Origin: Periplaneta americana
Taxonomy: Eukaryota > Arthropoda > Insecta > Blattodea > Blattidae
DNA: 64,000 bases
Assembly: GCF_040183065.1 (NCBI RefSeq)
Contig: NC_091127.1
Location: forward strand, 26,075,891-26,139,890
Direction of reading: 5' to 3'
Shown in pieces: positions 58,571-64,000 of the stretch; the stretch's first letter is position 1, and each line of letters opens with the position of its first letter. Below the pieces are notes generated by a model. The model was given only the letters and a program-made list of their open reading frames with translations. It was not told the DNA's origin and ran no database searches. The position numbers and the translations under genes are program-made.

Positions 58571-58877
58571 ATTACTTACTTACTTACATTTACTTACAAA
58601 TGGCTTTTAAGGAACCCGAAGGTTCATTGCCGCCCTCTCATAAGCCCGCCATCGGTCCCTATCCTGTGCAAGATTAATCCAGTTTCTATCATCATATCCC
58701 ACCTCCCTCAAATCCATTTTAATATTATCCTCCCATCTACGTCTCGGCCTCCCCAAAGGTCTTTTTCCCTCCGGTCTCCCAACTAACACTCTATATGCAT
58801 TTCTGGATTCACCCATACGTGCTACATGCCCTGCCCATCTCAAACGTCTGGATTTAATGTTCCTAATTATGTCAGGT
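58571..58877 (-). mobile_element. 5'-truncated LINE 3' end with (TAAG)n tail, 13-bp TSD
   Basis: Flanks cataataagttac at 58558-58570 and 58878-58890 are exact. The minus strand encodes RRLRWAGHVARMGESR through WRAYERAAMNLRVP and stop, then AAAAGCCATTTG and TAAG units. Same family as 29000-30303. Confidence 0.93.
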
Positions 58878-58890
58878 CATAATAAGTTAC

Positions 58891-59101
58891 CGGTTCCTAG
58901 TGTATATAACTTGCAGTGGCTTCTGGTGTCTATGAAATAAAAAAGTGTGGGAGCTAAAATAACTTAAAATAAGTCAATGCAACACACATACATACGTTTT
59001 AGAAAATCGTCGCTTGTCCATAAAATCATCAGTTCATGAACTCTCTTCATTAGAGTTCAGGAAATTGTACTCTTTCAGTTGAATTTGTCTTTACAAAACA
59101 A

Positions 59102-59155
<54 letters not shown>

Positions 59156-60400
59156 TACACATGCCTATTCTGCAGGCAAATCTTCTGCATATGACCTTCA
59201 GTGGCTTCATAGCTCCTGCAAATCACAGGAGTGCAGCATTGTCTATTAAAGGAATATTGCTATCAAAGGGGAATAGGGCTATTGTTTAGAACACATGCAT
59301 CACTCAAGACACGTAGATACAAGAAAACAGAAAACAAACACACACTTTCAAGCTGATACAATCTTATCATTAGGGGGCGGACATTGATGAAAAGTCATCT
59401 TCTTATTTTTCACATTAGGACGATGCCTATTAATATAGAAATCCTTTCTATGTTAATATCAACGTAAAAAAGTAATTTCTTATATTGCATTTTTTTACTT
59501 TTTTCAACTAATAGGTCATTTTTAATACTTTGAAGAACTTTTAGATCATTCAGAATGCATTTTCCTTCCTTCTTTACCGATAGATCTGTTAAATCATTTT
59601 CTAAGCAAATAGGTTAGTAGTAATTACCTACTGAATAAGTGAATAACAGTGAAGTTCGAATTTTATAGTTTGGTACAAACTCTAAAGTCCATCCCTCATT
59701 CCACTGAAGGCTTCACTTCACACACCAGAAGTAATATAAAATGCTTGACAGCAGCTTAGTTTAAGTGAGGACTTTGACTGCTACTGTTCTTTTGTCGGTA
59801 CGAGGGTGTCTTTAGAATTTATGTTTGTAAGGGGAGAAACTTTCACTGTGTCCTGGACAGGACGTTGTTCCTCAACATGGTTTGGAAGGGACGTCTACTG
59901 TAGTAGACATTATTTTTAACACAAAGATTGCAAGAATGCACACTGTGCCCACAATATGTTTTGTCATTCACACTCCCACACCTGGAAAATCTGGTAACAA
60001 AAGTGAAGCAAGGAAGGAAGAGGAGACAGAAAATGAAGGCACTGACATATTGTAAACCCTCATTAAAATCTACAGTTTTCTCTTAAAACCTTCATCTTGT
60101 TGCATGTTCTTTTCCTTTATCTTAGCTAAATTCCAGGAAGTTACCTTCTTTCTCCGAGATTTGCAGGGAAGTCATTGAAACAAGTGACTAATTTTTAATT
60201 AGTTGTGGTGCGAGTATGGTGAATAATATTTAAATGTCTTTTTTTTTTTAATTTTATGTCATTTTTCCATTAGTTTAAGGGCATTTTAATGATCATTTTA
60301 AGTAGATTTTTAGGTCATCCACATCAACATATAAAATCAAGCAAAACCAAGCACTATGTACCAAAGCCAAAGATAAAAAAATGGAGCATTTTAATAAAAA
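58891..60400. other. Intergenic, no gene seen
   Basis: Contains a (TA)n tract at 59104-59152; otherwise no supported feature. Confidence 0.5.
59104..59152. repeat. (TA)n microsatellite
   Basis: Uninterrupted TA dinucleotides. Confidence 0.95.
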
Positions 60401-60404
60401 AAAA

Positions 60405-60667
60405 CAGAAATTATTCCAGAAATCCCACGTAAATCTGCAGTAGCAAAATTCAGACTGCTTACAAAACACGATTATTTGGCCAAACACTTGAATAAAATAG
60501 GAATTTACACAAATCCAAATTGCCCTCTATGCAACAATGAAGAAGAAATGACTGAAGATCATCTCATAACCTGTGAAGTTCTACCTGATGGATCCACCAC
60601 ATAGAAATATTGGAGAGCAAGAACGCTAATGGCTTCGTTGCCAAAGCCCGGCATTAGATAACAACAA
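60405..60667 (+). mobile_element. Diverged 5'-truncated LINE tail with (AAC)n end
   Basis: Plus strand reads IPRKSAVAKFRLLTKHDYLA, KHLNKIG, CPLCNNEEEMTEDHL and KYWRARTLM with small gaps and one stop, then GGCATTAGATAACAACAACA. It is the same C-terminal architecture as 27964-28984 but clearly diverged, so an older relative. Confidence 0.8.
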
Positions 60668-61400
60668 CAACATCCGCCCCCTATTTATCGTTCTTCCTCT
60701 GTAATTATATTTGCACAAAAAAAGCAGGTCATTTCCGGCTCATGTGAAAGAATATTTCTATTACACTTTGTCGTTCTGTAGAAGCAAATGGTAGTGATAA
60801 AAGACAGATAAAAGGTTGTGTTTTACGCAGATCATGCACAATTGATATTTAGAGTTCACGACTTTTTTTTTTTTTTTTTAATATTCCAGTGTTCTTCCTC
60901 TTTTAACAGACAAAAGGCTCCATCTTGAGTCCTTCAAAGAAGCGAAAACTCATTTAACTCACCATAACTCGGAAACCAGTAAAGATTTTGAATAGTAATA
61001 ACTTTTAAAAGTAATTTTCATTCTTTTTCAATATTTCTCTCACTTTGACTCCTCATCTAACGTGAAAAACATACAAGTTTGCTGCTTACCAACTTTTGAA
61101 GGTGTAAATGCCTATTTTGAACAGATCTTTTCGAAGTTACTATTTTTCTCTCTATTTCCAAAAAAGATTTTCATTTAGAATTTTTTTCAATGCTTTTCTC
61201 AGACATTCACCTATCAATCATAAAAATTACAGCACAATTGACTGACTATCTTAGGAACTACAACGTGATAAATATTTAATGCAGTGGGAAACTGATTTCT
61301 TCCTCCCTCTGGCTCTCTCACACGAGATGTCACACTCTCGCACAAGCCGTCTATATTACAACGCCGCAGCGCCCTCCAATTCGTTCTCCTCATATGCAGA
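60668..61400. other. Intergenic, no gene seen
   Basis: No supported feature. Confidence 0.5.
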
Positions 61401-61436
61401 AGATTTGCCATGGACAATAATAGTACATCTAGTATA

Positions 61437-61530
61437 TTATCTGAGGACTGCAGACCTAGCTATAAGCATGTTCACTGTACAGTTAGACAGACGCGGAAGT
61501 ATAAGAAAGTACAACCCTACAAGCATGTAT
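61437..61530 (+). repeat. Direct repeat with 63741-63825
   Basis: GACCTAGCTATAAGCATG, a variable base, and TTCACTGTACAGTTAG then TATAAGAAAGTACAA recur 2.3 kb downstream with a short indel. Identity unknown. Confidence 0.7.
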
Positions 61531-61540
61531 CATCACTTTT

Positions 61541-61667
61541 GTTTATCATATTTATAGCTATAGAATTTCGAGAAATTTTACAAATGTCTTAGCTTTGGAC
61601 TATTGAACCTACATATGCGGCAATACTATCTGGTAAATACAAAGAGCAATTTGTATCTTTTCTTAGT
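61541..61667 (-). repeat. Long inverted repeat, right arm (partner 58387-58514)
   Basis: Reverse-complement partner of the left arm described at 58387-58514. Confidence 0.8.
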
Positions 61668-62127
61668 GATAGTACATCTAAAATCCCTCAAAGACGACAA
61701 TTTTCACACGAGCACAAAGTCACTATCTCATTTCAAGACATCATCATCAAGGTGTCATTCATCCTTATTGATCATCAAATAGGAACATTACATAAATGCA
61801 GAAATGTTAAGCAAATATCTGTTATTATTAGTTTGGTAGCAAATGCAGATCAGCGAATGCAAATTTTAAATTCATAGGCCTGGTGTCAGGAATGGACTCG
61901 TTTTACAATTACTGTACCTTTGTTATACTAAAATAAATAACATCTGGTACAACAAGAGCAAGATAAGTAAAAAACATTCTGACATATGTCAGTAAGTTTC
62001 ATTCAGTCATTTTATAAGAAGAAAATTATTCGGTGGCATTATTAAAGAGAAGTACTCAATGTACTTCAAATTCAGCACTATCATAAAGTAACTTTCGGCA
62101 TTACGAACAACACTTAAGTAATTATAT
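61668..62127. other. Intergenic, no gene seen
   Basis: No supported feature. Confidence 0.5.
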
Positions 62128-62129
62128 TA

Positions 62130-63450
62130 CAAGGGCTATTCAGAAATCAACTTCCGATTGGCTACCAAAAAAAAACACACACAAACAATAATACAAACTG
62201 TTCATTGCCTGGAAAACGTTCCTGGATAGTGACACTATTTTTCACATAGTCACCATATAAATTCAAGCACTTGTCATAGCATGGGACTAGCTTGTGTATT
62301 CCTTCTTCATAAAAGGGTGCCGTCTGTGTACTCAGCCAAGTTTTCACTCTGTCATAAGCTCCTCATTGTCATTGAAGCACTGAGTGGCTAACCAGTTCTT
62401 CATTTTGAGAAAGCAGTGGTAGTCACTCGGTGCCAAGTCTGGACTGTAGGGGAATCTTCAAAAGTTTCCCATGTGTACTTGTTCAATAAAGCCTTTGTGC
62501 GAGCAGCAGTATGGGGCCTAGTATTGTCATGAAGAAGAATGACGTCCTTGGAGAGCAATCCACGGCATTTGTTTTGGATTGCTCTCCGAAGCTTCTTTAG
62601 CGTTTCACAATTAACAGTTGCTGTTATTGTGATCCCAGGCACCATAAACTTTGTCAACAATACCCCTTTTTGATCCCAAAAAATTGTAGCCATCATCTTT
62701 CGGTTCGAGAATGTTTGTTTGAATTTTCTTGGGTGTGCATCCACTGCTTTGACTGTTCTTTGGTCTCAGCATTGACGAACTGTACCCATGTCTCATCTCC
62801 TATCACGAATCTGTCCAGAAATTGATCACCATCATTGTGGTAATGCTGAAGGAACATTAAGACCGAGGTCATTCTCTGAGTTTTATGCCGGTCAGTGAGA
62901 TTTTTCAGCACACATCATGCACAAAATTTGTGGAAATCTAACCTTCCTGTAACGACTTGTCCTTGAAATTTGTAGGAAATTTTCAGAGAGTTCAGAAATT
63001 GTGAAACGACGTCTTTCACGCACAGTTTGTTCAATTTGTTGAACGAGTTCATCAGTCATAATTGAATGTTGCCTTGACTTCCCTCATTGTGCACATCTTC
63101 ACGCCTGTTCTTAAATTTTCTGCACCAGTCCTGTACGACACTATCACTCATAATGTTGCCATAAACACGACACAATCAATGGTGAATCTCAGACACAATC
63201 AATGGTGAATCTCAGCAGCATTAATTCCTTCTGCGTGAAGAAATCGAATAACCTCACAACTCACAGGACAAGTAATAATTGCGTCCATTATCAACAGCTG
63301 TTTCTCACATACTACTGAATGGAAATGAGTGCATGATGCATGGGAGCATTATTACGTCTTTACTCGTGGCTACTGCGCAAGCACCATCTTCCTGCAATGA
63401 TCTAGCAATCCACAATCGACAATTGGAAGTTGATTTCTGAATAGCCCTCG
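62130..63450 (-). mobile_element. Near full-length mariner relic (TA-flanked)
   Basis: Inverted ends GGGCTATTCAGAAATCAACT on both sides, TA at 62128-62129 and 63451-63452, total 1,321 bases, the usual mariner length. The minus strand carries a mariner transposase broken by stops and frameshifts. A 22-23-base tandem duplication (ACACAATCAATGGTGAATCT type) lies at about 63170-63214. Confidence 0.93.
62400..63060 (-). pseudogene. mariner transposase pseudogene
   Basis: In order on the minus strand: a helix-turn-helix-like start (TDELVQQIEQTVRERRRFTI, about 63055), VIGDETWVQFVN with the first catalytic Asp (about 62810), MMATIFWDQKGVLL (about 62690), and ILLHDNTRPHTA with the second Asp (about 62535). 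The third Asp region lies after further frameshifts. Frames change near 62760 and 62930, so no active protein is made. Confidence 0.88.
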
Positions 63451-63452
63451 TA

Positions 63453-64000
63453 CATAAAACATTCCTCGGATATACACTTACACTATTTTCAGATTTGGAA
63501 CTGTCAGCCTCTTTTGATCACCTGAATGTTCTTTAAAATTCTCTGTATAAAAATGTATAAAATATTTCCTATATAAAATTATATACCCTGTATAACAAGA
63601 ATTTTACAGACTGTCTTCATTCTAAATAAAAATTCTAATAGAACAATTTTAATAAATGGCACTTCACTTCATGCTATATAAAACATGCAGATTCACTGCC
63701 ACAAGATGCATCCACTGTTTTGTCACTACAACATGCATATTATCATCTTACTCATAGGACCGTAGACCTAGTTATAAGCATGTTTACTGTACAGTTAGTA
63801 TAAGAAAGTACAATCCTACACTTCCCTGCACTTGGTTTGCACTTCCCTCTGCAGAAGTACAATCAATATGTAATGGGGAACCTGTCGACTACTCACACAC
63901 GCTTAACCTAACACAGACTTATTGCTATGACACATATATTCTCTGTTTTCTACACAATTCGTTTTTCAAATTTTGAAGATAATTCCGCAACTGTAGGTCT
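63453..64000. other. Intergenic, no gene seen
   Basis: Holds the second copy of the direct repeat (63741-63825); otherwise nothing supported. Confidence 0.5.

Overview
The window looks like AT-rich nuclear DNA of an insect, most likely a cockroach (Blattodea, Periplaneta-like). Evidence: metazoan genes with spliceosomal exon/intron borders, no operons, an interstitial run of the arthropod telomere motif TTAGG near 1017-1036, and transposon families (GIY-YIG Penelope-like elements, mariner, hAT, several tRNA-derived SINEs, two kinds of LINE tails) that resemble what I associate with Periplaneta. The species is inference; the gene and transposon calls rest on readable protein motifs, inverted repeats and target-site duplications (TSDs).

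Host genes are few. (1) 7425-8081, minus: first two coding exons of a Sac2/INPP5F-type phosphoinositide phosphatase; the rest of the gene should lie at lower coordinates and was not recognised. (2) 17734-19614, minus: a complete, uninterrupted CLPB/SKD3 reading frame (ankyrin repeats plus AAA+ disaggregase, mitochondrial intermembrane space). (3) 22238-22570, plus: LSM7, with all coding sequence in one exon behind a 5'UTR intron. CLPB and LSM7 are divergent, 2.6 kb apart. (4) 47551-50821, minus: one 3.3-kb terminal exon of a Pro/Ser/Thr-rich scaffold-like protein that I could not name.

The remainder is mostly transposon-derived, and many insertions can be bounded to the base by their TSDs. 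1-7400: an 8-bp-TSD TIR element (247-1147), a 730-bp MITE with 7-bp TSD (1376-2105; second copy 16515-17245), a Penelope-like copy with a SINE inside it (4134-4955), hAT and mariner-type MITEs. 9.4-16 kb: three more hAT insertions, one of them splitting a SINE. 24-31 kb: pogo and TTA-TSD MITEs, a full-length SINE, and a 2.5-kb TIR element that encloses two LINE fragments. 32.8-46.9 kb: four long palindromic transposon loci (two Penelope-like, two Tc1/mariner-like), a FLYWCH-bearing remnant, and truncated LINEs and SINEs with TSDs. 51-64 kb: SINE and LINE tails, an unclassified TIR element with a Cys-rich ORF (54048-54954), and a 1.3-kb mariner relic (62130-63450).

I found no convincing new multi-gene system. 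The points most worth a second look are the recurrent transposon palindromes, hammerhead-like motifs just after the Penelope-like ORFs, the 7-bp-TSD MITE family, a SINE whose tRNA-like part sits at its 3' end, and the unclassified Cys-rich TIR element.
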